Position numbers and translations under genes: made by a program
The notes under the pieces: generated by a model
What the model was told of the DNA's origin: nothing
The model's database searches: none
The model's input: the letters and a program-made list of their open reading frames with translations, nothing else
NCBI GenBank assembly: GCA_033030425.1
Contig: JAUFSD010000020.1
Location: forward strand, 1,302,001 to 1,366,000
DNA: 64,000 bases
Source of the DNA: Verpa conica
Lineage: Eukaryota > Ascomycota > Pezizomycetes > Pezizales > Morchellaceae
Direction of reading: 5' to 3'
Part shown: positions 21,401-33,413 of the stretch, piece after piece
Numbering within the stretch: the first letter of the stretch is position 1
How the letters are laid out: each line of letters starts with the position of its first letter

Positions 21401-21805
21401 CCGAGCTACTCCTTGTCTATATGTATTGTAGGGGACAAAAACACCCGGTCACCTACGGTAACAAAACGTTTGAGATGAGCATCACTACACAACAAAAATA
21501 GATAAGAAACAGAAGGTTCAACTTGAGAAAGAATGCATTGATAGTCTATACACTATTTACTTGTATTAATCTATGTATTTTTGTGGAGGAAGTTATCATA
21601 TCCAGACGAGGCTCTCGGTTGCTATGAGAGTGGCCGGGTGCTTTTGTCCCCCTACAATATATTTATGCTGGGTCACGTTATTTAGCCCGGTCAAGAGTAA
21701 AATTCTATATCCTATCTATCAATATATCATCTACCACCCTTAAACAACCACTCATCCTACATTCGACCAGCTTGATAGGACAACAGTCTTGGGGTATACA
21801 GTAAT

Positions 21806-23175
21806 TTAAAGTACAGACAGTATCACCGCCGTCACCGCCGCAAGGGCTACTCCTTCCATCCTCACACCAATTCTGCTCGATACCCCCTGATACACCTCCT
21901 CAGGGAGCCCCCTTGCTACGACTCCACTCCCCACCTCATGATTCACAAATGCCGGTAGCCACTCATGCAGCGCATTCATAAACAGCTCATGCGCCTCACT
22001 CCCCGTCGTATTCCAGGTAGTACCGGAATCAGGAACATGCAATCCACCCTTCACAAGAATTCCAAGGAAGGTATCTCCACCTGGGGTTTCTCCGCTCTTT
22101 GGGATTATCTTAGTCTTGGCCCGTGTCGGTGCTACTTCTTCAATGCTGTCCAACGTGACCATACGCCACGGGTCAAATTCCCCATCTACCCAAAGGATAC
22201 TACTAGGGTTCATTAACCATCCGCCATATCTTTCGACCAGTGGAGTGAAGTTCGGGCCATCTTGAACGGTGGGACCAAAACTGGTTATGCAGTCTCTCAG
22301 GGCTTGATCACTAAACCAAAGTGCGTGGGGGAGTAAATCTTGCGGGCGTGACTTTTTTACTGTAGGTATAGTGCCTGGTCTGTTAGCTGAGCGTATAGAG
22401 AAACGGGTGGTGCCACATACCAAGTTCCAGGCAGAGCTGCCAGCTCCAGGAAACACTACTTATCTGTGCCATGTAATAGTCTCGGTCTACGCCTCCGCAG
22501 TGAGGATCATTTACTGTACTGTTCGGACTCGGTATCGACACCCTCGAATCATGCTGCAGTCTGAACTCCCACCACTCCATAAGCGTAGCTGCATATAGCT
22601 GGACTGCCGTATTAGCTGAGTGTTCCGCAAAGACCCCAAGAGATCCTAGGATATTTTGTGGTGGGTTCGCATTCTGCTGTAATGCTTCACAGAATCTCCC
22701 GAGAATACCATTAATCCCATAACTCTGATCGATTAGCGAGCTCCTCCTCCTCCTACCGATAACCTACGAGATGGAGATTTACCTGAAAATCATTCAAAAA
22801 CAAATCTAGCGCTACTCAAAGAGCACCCATCACTTCTTCGGGAGATACTGCCTCTTCGTCATCACGGTAGCCGAAGAGCCGGTATACGTCAGACCCCTTA
22901 GGACCTGTAATATTCCTTACCAGACTGTCTAGGGCTGACAGGTCTCCTCTATGGTACGCATCGTCAACGTATAGTGCGATAGCCCAAACATCCGCTGAAC
23001 AGTTCGCGTATCTATAGTTGTCCATGAAGTCCTCAATGACATGATAATATGCCGGGTTTTCCACCCTTAGCTGGACAATAGCGCTAGGTACCACCGCCGC
23101 ATGGAAGATCTCTGGGTTCCGGGAGCGTGCCCAGGCTGAACGAGCGCCGGGGTAGGATCCACCTTAAAGTTATGG
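21806..23175 (-). pseudogene. Decayed S28-family serine peptidase gene
   Basis: Peptidase S28 signatures appear in order on the minus strand: the nucleophile motif GSYPGARSAW near 23165, SAIVQLRVENPAYYHVIEDF near 23080, a Cys/Trp-rich segment SWSWQLCLEL near 22430, and SILWVDGEFDPWR near 22180 with the catalytic Asp. A hydrophobic C-terminus (GVALAAVTAVILSVL) could be a GPI signal. Several short introns can be placed in phase, for example GTATGT near 22420. However, the N-terminal third (signal peptide and domain before the nucleophile) is absent: an in-frame TAA directly precedes GGSYPG, and a TATA-like CTATAAATAC lies just upstream. A further in-frame stop follows VMGAL. An intron could hide the first stop, so decay is likely, not certain. 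Confidence 0.55.
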
Positions 23176-24766
23176 GCTACTGCTTGGGCGAGATAGCGGG
23201 GGAGGGGGAAGGTAGTATTTATAGGGCTGGGGGCGTCCTATCAGTGATAGTAACCTTTGAGGCTGCAGTAATCATTACGTGTCAAAGTGAAATATGACTG
23301 CATATATTTGCTTGTTGGAGGATTGTGCTCGGGAGTCGCAAGGGAACTATCGTTGACTGTTAACAGATCAGATTGTACTCTTAGAATGAGGGGGATTTTT
23401 TTCTACATTGGGATTCTTTCCTGAGGGTGTCACACCCTAAATAGCGGATATAGAGGGACTTAAGACTATCGCCAGTGGTTCAGCTTCTTTACTCTTGGTT
23501 ATATGCTGTAAGTTGCGGCAGTGGCTAAGTCACCAGTCACATGTGGGAAGGCGTCCGCGTTAGGTGCCCTGGGATCAACAAACTATCAAGCACCTCTATT
23601 TACCGCATAGTTGAAAGTTGGTATACGAGTGATAATCAGTAACTTGAAATCTCGCACATTGCTTTTACAGAATTATTCAAGCCAACCGCCAACACCTGCC
23701 CCCCGGTGTTGATCTAGCCACCAGCGCCTAAGCTTCACCTGCCTTATAATGGTATACTTTGCCACACTGGTATATCCTTATGATAAAAAATGCTGCCCCC
23801 TTGTGTAACCGCTAACCATGTCTTTAGCTAGAGTGACAGTCCAGTCAGAGGGTTTTCTGACTTAGTTTCCCCTAGCCCATCCCCTAACCCAGGAAACAAG
23901 TCAGGCCCTCGTTGGTAGGAGGCCAAGGATTAATACCCGCCGCCTGAGTCTATCCTGCTGACATAGCTATGATTTCCGCCCCCACGGGGGAGGGGGGATG
24001 GCACGATAAGGATAGAACACTTAAACTTGTAAGCAATACCAAGAATGTGCCAAGATATTTGATTCGGAGATTTTTATGGCCCCTTACGCCCAAATATTAG
24101 CCATTCTCAGATGTTCAGCCAAGTCCTATATGATGAACTAAGGAAAAATGCTACAGATACTAAGGGTACTCTTATAGAGTGATACCCTTATCTCCCATAC
24201 AAAGTGCCCACGAACTCCTTAGTGTATACTTGTAAAGCGTGTATACTGTACCGAGAGATTACCGGCTATATCTGGAGGATGTGTACTTCACGTACACTCT
24301 GTGAAGGGCTGCTGTCTTAGCTGAGGAAGCCTACTCAGAACCAGGTAGTCTTGAAAACTTACACCTGGGTTGGGAATTCGGATAAGTGATTGCGATTCTC
24401 TATCCATGTTGATTACGATCTGTGTGGTTGTGAGATACACTCATCAAAATTGAACAGCAATAATCGAATGTAAAAAAGAATAACCCTAACGCCTTTAGAT
24501 GCACCGCCTTGCTTCCCTATCGATCCATATTAACACTTGAAAAGCCTGGAGTGCTCGATACATATTCCGATTCTGCATTGTAGGGGGAATTGAAAGGCCA
24601 ATGTTCAGGCAACCAGCATTCAGGCAACCAACTCTCCATAGAGGCCCTACCTAGAGAGTGGTATCTCAACAGCTTATCCACTCTCCTGGTTAATACCCCC
24701 GACACAGATCAATACCCTTTGCCACAGATAATACGTGTATACGTGGCATAATAGAATTTCGTATAC
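23176..24766. other. Intergenic, no gene recognised
   Basis: No coding region supported. No S28 N-terminal domain is found here, which is the main reason for calling the upstream peptidase truncated. Confidence 0.45.
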
Positions 24767-24868
24767 ATGAACTTCCTCCATCGTCTCTACCACCGCCCTC
24801 TCACTTACACTTCACTCCACCACACCTTATTTTTTGCCCAAGGTCTCAAAACAGCCCCTATATCCAAG

Positions 24869-25850
24869 ATGGCGCGCAAGAAGAAGAAGTCACGCAGTCC
24901 TCGTGACACAAAAGCCGCAAGCCACCCACCTCTCTCTACATTCTTTTATTTATTCCCAGATTTCACCCGTAACACTAGCATCACCCCCGAAGTTGACTTC
25001 CGTCGCCTACAACAAAGCCACGACTGGCTAACCCCGGTATATAATATCTTCCGCCGTGCCTTTCTTCTCGCACTCGCGGTAGAGACCAAATCCCCAGTCC
25101 ATGAATTTTTCGCCTCCAGAACTGCTTTTCTCGAGTATGATAGTACCGCCTCGCCACATGTCGAGTTTAGGCGCCTTCAGAACCAGTTAGGGAGACTACC
25201 CAGTGACGCTGAGTACAAAGAAGACTGCAAGTTGTTCTTGAATGCCTTCAACCGTGAGTTCAATGGCCCACTAGACTCTTTTTACCGAGAATTCAGGGAC
25301 TTTGAGTACAACCCGCGCGCCCCACCAATGGCCGAATTCCGGCGACTCATGGGGCACAAAGGATGGCAGCCAAGGCCTCCGGGAAACCAGGATGCAAAGT
25401 CACGAAAGTATAATGATGCGAGAAACCGCTTCTTCGGGGTATTTAGGAATGAGTTTACGCGGCACTTTGGAGGAGATGAGGATGTCCGGACGTGGCAGGG
25501 ACTCTGTGTTACACTGGGAGTGCTACCAATCCCGGAGAGTAAAGATAGTTGCAGCAAGGTTTGAACTATCCCTCTCGAGGTGGTAGGAGAGTTCTGACGG
25601 GGTTTTATAGGTGCTGAGGCCGCTCATGGTGAATATATATGACTTGGTGCATCATAAGAGGACTGGAGAGGGGTTTGACTTCTTCAAGACGCTAGAGGAT
25701 TTAAGCGAGTATTCGATCGAGAATAATTTAATCTACCCGCTGAAGAGGGCGAAGGAGGGACCGTTCAGGTTTTTGCTACGGAAAATTCTCGTGGGGGATA
25801 GTAAGAGGAAGCAGCCGGCTCGGCAGGTAGCTAGGGCGACAGCAGTCTAG
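24869..25850 (+). CDS. Conserved fungal hypothetical protein with three FRRL repeats
   Basis: Exons 24869-25558 and 25611-25850 join in phase 0 over a 52-bp intron, giving 309 residues from MARKKKK. An in-frame ATG at 24767 would add 34 residues. After a basic N-terminus there are three units of about 50 residues, each with an aromatic/acidic stretch then EFRRL or DFRRL and a GW-like turn (VDFRRLQQSHDW, VEFRRLQNQLGR, AEFRRLMGHKGW). The last is followed by the C-terminal block VNIYDLV...PLKRAKE. This layout matches a widespread uncharacterised ascomycete family as I remember it; function unknown. The basic start suggests nuclear or nucleic-acid association, which is inference. Confidence 0.75.
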
Positions 25851-26329
25851 ATTTAGGTATTGACCTTCCAATGAGAGAATACCAGGCATGAATAGCACCT
25901 AGGATGAAAGTGGAGGTGTTGGGGCGAGTGTATTGGGACACTTATGGAATAGGTGGTCCCACATGAATAATTAGTGAGTGGCTTGAATAGATAAAGTTCA
26001 AAGAGCTGTAACTTAGTTAATTATAAACCTAACAAAGTGGAAGATATACAAGAGCGAAACCTTCCTTTTATACTGTAAAAATGTTTCGATCCTCAAGGTA
26101 TTACAGCCAATATCCAAACTACTACAAAGACATAAGAAACGTTGTACAAACGGCTTATTCAAACAGTAGAATCGTCTAATTGGCAATTATTTGTGTGATG
26201 TGTTCCCCGCCCCGTTAGGCTTTTATGTCTCTCACGCAATACTTCATCGGCTCCCTTTACCAAAAACATTTTTAGTTCCCCCTAGAGATACGACTAAGTG
26301 TTCTACCCTAACATAAGTTGTATGAATAG

Positions 26330-26481
26330 CAGAGGTTTAAATGGGCCGGCCCATTAACTAATTCAGGCCGGCCCAGCCACCTTTTATGTGGCCCGGGCCA
26401 GCGATCACCATACTAAATCAATTATTGGGCCAGGCCGGGCCACCCTATGTTTGAGCCCGGGCCGGCCCATTTAAACCTCTG
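26330..26481. mobile_element. hAT-type MITE (GGCCGGCC family), copy 1
   Basis: 152 bp with perfect 23-bp terminal inverted repeats starting CAGAGGTTTAAATGGGCC and a perfect 8-bp target duplication ATGAATAG (26322-26329, 26482-26489). An 8-bp duplication with CAG-type ends is typical of hAT elements. The interior is GC-rich with several GGCCGGCC and GGCCCGGG palindromes. Non-coding. Confidence 0.92.
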
Positions 26482-27245
26482 ATGAATAGTGAAGCTCTGG
26501 TAAACTTATGCTAAACTTGAACATATCTTGGGCTTAAACGCAGAGACTCAGGGTTATAAGGTTTCCACAACTCTGTAGGCCGTTCGATAGCCCAGTCCGA
26601 TGAATTTCCTCTAGACGCTTTCTTTAGCTGAAGCCCAGCTTTTTTAGATGTCGGTAGAAAACAATCAGAGCCGTCATCGAACTTTGAAATTACATTCCGC
26701 AGTGTCTCTCTCCAACCGAGCTGATAAAACCCTAGCTCAGCCGGAGCCATATACCACGGCTATCACTATTATGAGCTCAGTTAACCATTATTGAGCATCT
26801 ACATTGACCGGCTACCAAGTGATATTAGACATCTCCCAGGGTTTATTACCTGCACAATGAATCCCAAACGATATTGGGTGGCATGTATGGTACGGACATG
26901 GAGTCAGTATACCCTTAGACCCAAGGCGTAGGGAAATGCACCCCCACTACTTGGTAAGCACTGTGGTAGTTTCATGAACGCTGAGTCCCAATGGAGTCTC
27001 CAAACAAAAAGGCGAAGTACTCACCAACATCCTCAATAACCCAAGTAATCTTAACTATCCTACTCTATTAATAACCTTATTTCCGCTATACCTCAGCCTT
27101 ACCTCCTTATAACTCTTCTCTGTTTCCTACAGTTATATTTGTTGCAAGGTCAGTCTAATGTAGGTATACTTCACTTTTTACTGTGAGGACTCCGTTGTGG
27201 CTCCCACCTGAAGTGGCGGACTGTTGAGGCTCTATGGGCCGCATA

Positions 27246-27686
27246 CCGTAGTAATTGGAATAAGCGGTCGGTCACACAGACAGTCAAAATAGACTTTGGG
27301 CGTTCTAAATCAAAAAGCCTTAAAATCAAAGACATTGGCTGGCCACTTTCAGCCGCCAGGGAGTTAAAGGGGGGAAATACAGCTCAGTGATCAGCAAAAA
27401 AAAAGGGAAAATCTTTCTAAGTACCAACAGTCCCTGGTGGAGGCAGACTTTTACTTTTGGATTTTGGATTTTTTTTTTGCCATCAGTAGTGCAATATTGA
27501 TACTCTTTGATATCTCATTTAGGACATTGAATACTACCTTTTCTTTTTTTACCCATGTCACATATCCTATTTTCTACCCTGTTTCACCCCCCCATTAGGA
27601 CCGCCAATACCGGCACAAAGCCCTCAGAACCCCCGAAGTCTATATAGACCGCGTGTGTGACCGACCGCTTATCACAATTACTACGG
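27246..27686. mobile_element. TA-flanked MITE with long inverted repeats
   Basis: 441 bp with imperfect terminal inverted repeats of about 60 bp. Both ends read inward CCGTAGTAATTG, then AAGCGGTCGGTCACAC, then AGACTT. Each end is bordered by TA, as expected for Tc1/mariner-type insertion. Non-coding; no autonomous partner is visible in the window. Confidence 0.7.
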
Positions 27687-28192
27687 TAATGCAGGCGGTC
27701 GGCATCTGCCGCCATTACTGGAATGTCACCAGAAAGGTTTTGATGAGTCGATATGGGGATTTTTGGGTGAAATTCCTCAATCCCGCAACCTGAGGAGAAG
27801 AGGGCCCTCTCTATCACTCTCCACTTTTATCTTCTTTCTCTAAGGTTTTTTAGTATTTTTCCAATGTTTAGTCACCCATGACAAATCAGCGTCACCCCTT
27901 AAGACAACATAATGTTATCTCTGCTTTAGAAGGATAATGATACAAACGCATGCTAAGATTAAAACCCTAATATTTTCCCTGGTAGGTCTCATATGATTGG
28001 GGTGGGTTAGGGTCCACATCTCCCGGGGCAATGAATCATAATAATAGAAATTTGTCTACCAACGACTCCACATCGCTTATAATTGAAAGAATAATGCACG
28101 ATATGAGAAGTGTCATAGATTGGAGAGAAAGAGAAATCTGGCGAGTAAGGTGATAAATGGATTCAAGAGACTGTATGAAAACTATCATGGAG

Positions 28193-28337
28193 CAGAGATT
28201 GACTTGGGCCGGCCCATTTAATAATATGGGCCAGTCAAACTCTCTTTTAGGTGGCCCGGGCTTGTCTTTGCCATAGTAATATGTTATCTGGTCCGGTCCG
28301 GGCCAGAGCAACTCTTTGCAGCCCAAGTCAACCTCTG
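28193..28337. mobile_element. hAT-type MITE (GGCCGGCC family), copy 2
   Basis: 145 bp with ends CAGAGATTGACTTGGGC and its near-complement, and flanking octamers TCATGGAG (28185-28192) and TCACGGAG (28338-28345) that match at 7 of 8 bases. Same end sequence and GC-rich interior as 26330-26481, but more diverged, so an older insertion. Confidence 0.85.
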
Positions 28338-29302
28338 TCACGGAGTGGCTGCTAGGTCTCTGGGAAGATTGCTTTGGTGAGTCTGTAAAATGATATATTA
28401 TCATGGGTGGATAAAGCTATTACCCTCTACTGATTTATATAGAGGTTCTATGATAATTACGTTGTATGATCAGTAGGTTACCCATTTGAAACTAAAGCGA
28501 AAGCTTCGAGAAGAACACAGGAAGCAGGAGAGACAGGTAGATTTCATAGTAAATTTGTAGTCAGTTATTCTATATATAGCATACGTATCTCTTTATGACT
28601 ATTTGGGTAGTGTTGGAGCACGGTCGACAGCAGTCGATTCATATGACAACGTAGGCATGTCAGGTATATGAGGTTGTGCTAACGCTCTCCCCCGGACGTA
28701 TTATTGAACCATCATTCTATTGCTTACACTCACACTTTTACATATTCTATTATTAATAGTAATGATACTTATGAACTTATTAAATAGTTGAAGTGAGGAT
28801 GCCACTAGAACTCGTCGTGAGATAGCCCTAAGACAGCTAGGGCACCTACATAAACAGTAGATTCTCTGGTTAGACTATGTATTGACTGTACTAATAATAC
28901 CTAGAGGGTCGGCCACGGTTGCGGCCCCCAGGTGTTATTAACGCCGAATTAAGGTTAACCAAACAACCAAACAAATCATAGTAGCAATAGAAAATAATGA
29001 AGAGAACTTTTAACAAAATAGTGATTAAAGAGACTGGCATAGCCTAGAGGTACGGCTTAACAGCTGTTCCCATCTCAAAAAACTACCCCACTAGCACCCC
29101 CACATATTTCTTCTTTCTAGCTCCGTCTAACGGACCGCTCTACGAATCATTTTCTACTGGAATTTATATATTTCATTAGAATGCTCACGTAAAGCCACTT
29201 TCAGGGTGGAGGATCGATACCTACAATTGGAATTGAGCATCAAACTAACTCACTAATTCGCCTCCCCCGGAGACAACTAGCAATTTCACATTGAGTATAA
29301 CC

Positions 29303-30145
29303 TCAATGCATACTTCTAATAGAGGCGCCCTCATCTAAGCCTTGTGGTAGGCCCCGGAGTGTGCTGATAAGGCGTAGTTTACTTGATGACAAGCGATACT
29401 CCTGCTCCCTAGTAAGAAACCACCTTTCCTCAACCTCAGTTGTGCGAGTAGTTTTAAATGAAGAGTAGCTTGGTGATAGATTGAGACCGTGCTCTGTGGT
29501 CCTAGCTGTAAATGAGAGTGTAACCTCCCAAGGCAACATCGAAAGTAATGGGAGTGTTGTATAGAGATATGTTTCAGGCTCCTCCTCAACCTGTAGTGTT
29601 TGTTGCTCTCTGCCAATCGCCTTGACTCCAACCTTCCGGGTGATTTTCTGTAACAAAGTATGTGCCCCTACTTCGGCATCCATATTTTCCGCTACCATGT
29701 TGGCCACGCCTAAAACTACTGCCCTTTTTGTAATGCTTACACTATCAAATTTCTCACACAGTTGATCAATCTCCTCATCGGTAATGGGTTTCCAGGCAAA
29801 CCCGCAAGTTTCTGAGGAACGGCAGAACTCCACCCGCTGGTACTTCTCGGGGCGGGAACCGGAGGTGCGGTCGCCGGGGCTACTCGTGATGCCATTGAAC
29901 CCTCGTTTTCCTAATATCGAGCGTATTTCAACTTTTGGGTGTTGGCGGTTGGGTATTTTTCGGGCGAATGAGGTAATCCTTGTATGATTGCCAGGACTCT
30001 TCACAGACGAGATTAAGTTTAGGGAGTGCTTCGTCCTTTTTTTAATACGCCTGATTTCACGGAACCGGCGGGGCATTTTAAAGAGCTCTTCCGCCGTGAT
30101 ATATGACTTGTGAACCCCAGTAGGGGCCCTCCCGTGGAGGTTCAT
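29303..30145 (-). CDS. Hypothetical protein, basic N-terminus
   Basis: An uninterrupted 280-codon frame from ATG. The first 100 residues are strongly basic (for example RRFREIRRIKKRTKH), suggesting nuclear or nucleic-acid binding. A middle segment (DEEIDQLCEKFDSVSITKRAVVLGV) looks helical. No family recognised. The length of the frame in AT-rich DNA argues that it is genuine. Confidence 0.5.
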   Translation of the reverse strand: MNLHGRAPTGVHKSYITAEELFKMPRRFREIRRIKKRTKHSLNLISSVKSPGNHTRITSFARKIPNRQHPKVEIRSILGKRGFNGITSSPGDRTSGSRPEKYQRVEFCRSSETCGFAWKPITDEEIDQLCEKFDSVSITKRAVVLGVANMVAENMDAEVGAHTLLQKITRKVGVKAIGREQQTLQVEEEPETYLYTTLPLLSMLPWEVTLSFTARTTEHGLNLSPSYSSFKTTRTTEVEERWFLTREQEYRLSSSKLRLISTLRGLPQGLDEGASIRSMH

Positions 30146-30745
30146 GTTCTCGATTTTCCTAAGCGCAATGCGTTCGTCTAGTGCAATGAAGGACTACAGG
30201 TACAATTAGCTAGAAGACAACTGTTTTATCAGAGTGGTGCGTACCGGGCGGTTATTACGAGCATCTCTGCTCTGTTTGAGTTTGATCGATAGGTATGTTT
30301 GGGCTTTGGAGAGGAACATGGCCCTTAGATTGAAGGAGAATATTTCTGAAGGTTAATATCTGCAGTCACAAGATATTGTGAGTGCTGGAGAAGAGGGAGT
30401 TTCTTGATTGAAATTCTGATATTAAGTAGGTGCTTATGGGGACTTGCGCAACCCAGAGAAACACCAAGTGACGAGGTGATTCTAGGAAGCAGCGTAAGGG
30501 GAAGATGAAGATGATTATCTGATGATAGGCTGAAGTACCCGTGGTGGTTAGGGTGTTGTGGGTGATGATTAGAGATGGTGATGGGTGAGTTTGAGAAAAC
30601 AAGGACGATACTTTAGGTCAGAGGGTGGATACCTTATACATATATGTATGGGGGCTTCCCTTCTTCGTAAAATACATACATACATGAAAGTGTGCAGGGT
30701 TAGGGTTGCAACCGCGACTTATTAAATGAATGAACTAATCATAGG
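30146..30745. other. Intergenic, no gene recognised
   Basis: Ends at the TA target of the large Tc1/mariner element. GGGTTAGGGTT lies near 30697. Confidence 0.45.
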
Positions 30746-31104
30746 TACAGTCAGTACGCAGAAATGTTCGTGATCGGCTGACTAAGCATACCCCATCAAA
30801 AAAGTGAATAGCGAAGAAATACATTTTAATTTACTATAAAACAACCAGACAAGATAGAGAGCTGCAATAAGAATAGAGAGAGGTAGAATGAAATAGAGAA
30901 GCAAGTACACATATTTTAAAGTAAAAAAAAATTACAAAAAAAACCCGAAAATGTTACGCAATATCTAGCTACAGTTCGTTGCCATATGTCACCGTAACTG
31001 CCCGTGGCAACCGCCCCCCGAGGCCTCGACCGCGCAACCACGTACCCCTCGTACCCCCCCAATTATGGCCATAGACAAGCGGTTTTTTGTGGGAGTAATA
31101 TATA

Positions 31105-32303
31105 CTATCTAATAAATAAATCCATACTATCTAATATTTTGTATACCAGCCCTTTGCCTTTATAACAGCCTCAATCCTCCTAGGAATACTTTCTACCAGT
31201 CTATCAAACAGAGTGTCAGGTATTAATTCCCAGCAGTGAATAAGAGCTTCTTCCATGATAGGCTTTAATACATCTGGTGATTGAGTATTATCTGCCAGGT
31301 GAGAATAGTGTAGATGGTAGAGCTTTTTGAGGTGTACCCAAACATGCTCAATGGGGTTGAGATCTGGAGAATAGGCAGGCCAGTCCTCCAACAACTCCAC
31401 CCCATTATCCACCAACCAGTCTATTGAATGGTCTGCTGTATGGACTCTGGCATTGTCCTGCATGAAAATAGGCCTTATATCCTTCTGGCGCAATTCCTCC
31501 ACAAAATCCACCAAGTTAAACTCTAAAGTCTCCACATATGACCTAGCATTTACATTCCCTTTTATCCCCACCCTTGCTCCATCACAAGGACCCTTCAATC
31601 CCCCAGCAAAGCATGCCCACATCATCTTTGTTATCCTGCTCGTCTTATTCATGCCTTTAACACACTCTGGAAGCCATTTTTCCTTTGCAGTTCTAAAGAC
31701 CCATTGGACTAAAGGATCTGCATATTTTTCAACACTGCACTCATCACTCCATATCACTCTCCTCCACTTCTCCACCCCCCATTTCCGGTGCTTAATACAT
31801 CATTTAAGTCTTCTTTGAGCCAGAGAAGGTGATAGTTTGGGTCTTTCTGCTTTAATGTGTTTGTGGACACCATGCTCTCCAAGTCTTCTCCTAATTGTTG
31901 TAGTAGACAACTGAACAGCAAAATTTAAGCGAAGATTATTGTAGGATATATCGCGGTTGTGTCTAGTAGCATTCACTAGATTGCGCTCATTCTTTTCAGA
32001 GGTCTTTTTAGGTCTCCCAAGTCTTGGGGATGCGATTGTGGTGCCTGTTTTAAGGAAGCGCTGCCAGGCAGTTGAGAGAGTTGATATTGGTACACCAAGT
32101 CTCTTAGAAATCTCGGCAAAAGTGAGGCCTGCTTCATGCATTCCTATAGCCCTGCCTAGGGTGAACTCTGGCCATTCTCGGCGTTCAGTTTTGCGGCTTT
32201 GCTTAGGGGTGGTGTGGGGTGGGGCCATGGTTGCACGGGTGGGGTAGCGGGGTGATCGTGGTTGCGTTGCATTTTTACGTTCACATTTGGTACCTGACTA
32301 TAG
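31105..32303 (-). mobile_element. Tc1/mariner element B, inserted in element A
   Basis: A second, distinct Tc1-type transposase gene lies between the last codons of element A's transposase and A's 3' end. Putative ends are next to TA dinucleotides (31103-31104, 32304-32305). Deleting the segment with one TA rejoins A's reading frame. The terminal inverted repeats are weak (both read inward CTAT), so the ends are provisional. Confidence 0.55.
31131..32228 (-). pseudogene. Tc1-type transposase of element B, one nonsense codon
   Basis: A single frame of about 365 codons broken only by TGA at 31800-31802. N-terminal part: paired-like helix-turn-helix (GLTFAEISKRLGVPISTLS) and GRPKKTSE linker, which bind the terminal repeats. 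C-terminal part: DDE catalytic core with WSDECSVE, FMQDNARVH and SPDLNPIEHVW, spacing about DD34-35E, ending KAKGWYTKY. The TGA sits where element A has Trp (LEW), so it is most simply a Trp codon lost to one substitution. Otherwise intact, so inactivation is recent. Confidence 0.85.
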
Positions 32304-33054
32304 TACCGTGTATACCACCCCTTTGCCGCAATGACTGCTGCAATCCTATCTGGCATTGACCTCCATAGCTTCTCAAAAAACTCGTCTGGAATTGTCTCCC
32401 ATACCTGGGGCAACACCTGTGCTAGTCTCTGCTTTACAGCTTCTTTTCCACCTGGAGTCTTGCCAATATTTGGGTACTGTTGATGGAGGCGTCTTTTGAG
32501 CTCAACCCAAACATGTTCAATAGGATTAAGATCAGGAGAGTATAGAGAGTGAACTTCTACTGGAATTCTATGGCGCTGGAACCAAGCAGTAACATTATGA
32601 GCTTTGTGAATAGGAGCATTATCTTGTTAGAAGAAACAATCTCCATTAAACTCAACACATTTGCGCCATACTGCAGGAAGGTAATGCGATAAAAGCCGCA
32701 CATAACGCGCCAAAGTGCAATTTTGAAAAATCGGGACTAGAGGGCCTTTTGTGCTACCGTGGAAGCATCCCCATACCATCAATTGAATGCCTTTATCCTT
32801 TGATTTAGGGTGGACACATTTGGCTAGCCATTTTTCTGGTAGTTTGCGGAATACCCATACTTGGCGGGGTTTTTGCCTTTTTCCACGCTGCACTCATCAC
32901 TCCAAACAACACATTTAAACTCCTCCACACCCCAATTCTTCCGTTCTATTACCCATTCTAGTCGTTGCTTTGCATGTTCTAGTTTAAGCAAGAGTCGGCG
33001 CTTGGCTAGCCACTTTTTGATTTTTGCTTCGCGTAACACCCGATCCACAGTAGC

Positions 33055-33413
33055 TGTCAAGAACACCCATTTCCTAGTCTGCCTTATCTATCTCCTTGTT
33101 TCATGTATCGTTTCATATCTCGTAGGATTCTGGTTACCATTGGTCATGTAAGAAGTACGCCTTGCAGGACGAGACGTCTATAGTTTCATATAGAAGGAGG
33201 TCACTCCTTCAGTTTCATATTGTCTCATTGTTGATCTCAGCGTCCCTCCAGAAAAGGTATAAAAGGGACGCATCTCTGTCAGTTAGTTAGTTCTTCACGC
33301 AACAACTTGCATTGTTACCATACCTACCTTGTCCCTGAGTTCCTAGTTTTTCGATACTAGCCTTGCCTCGTGATTATCACCTGCTGTTCCCCAATAGGTG
33401 ATCGGTTTTTACA
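33055..33413 (+). mobile_element. Solo LTR, 359 bp, inserted in element A transposase
   Basis: TGTCAAG...TTTTTACA ends with a perfect 5-bp duplication GTAGC (33050-33054, 33414-33418). Contains TATAAAAG at 33258, the kind of promoter expected inside an LTR, which sets the orientation. No sequence relation to the 1.25-kb solo LTR family. It interrupts the element A transposase between its DNA-binding and catalytic parts. Confidence 0.9.

Larger units (their letters stand above)
16678..21805. other. Gene-poor region
   Basis: I see no coding sequence I can support in these 5.1 kb. It holds AACCCTAACCCTG at about 17052, one copy of a dispersed repeat at 17600-17778, a tRNA-like SINE candidate at 18355-18495, and ACCCTAACCC at about 20769. 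Confidence 0.5.
25851..29302. other. Intergenic region with three MITEs
   Basis: No gene is well supported. A minus-strand 79-codon frame at 26511-26750 begins with ATG but has no recognisable motif. Inserted elements lie at 26330-26481, 27246-27686 and 28193-28337. GGTGGGTTAGGGT lies near 28005. Confidence 0.5.
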
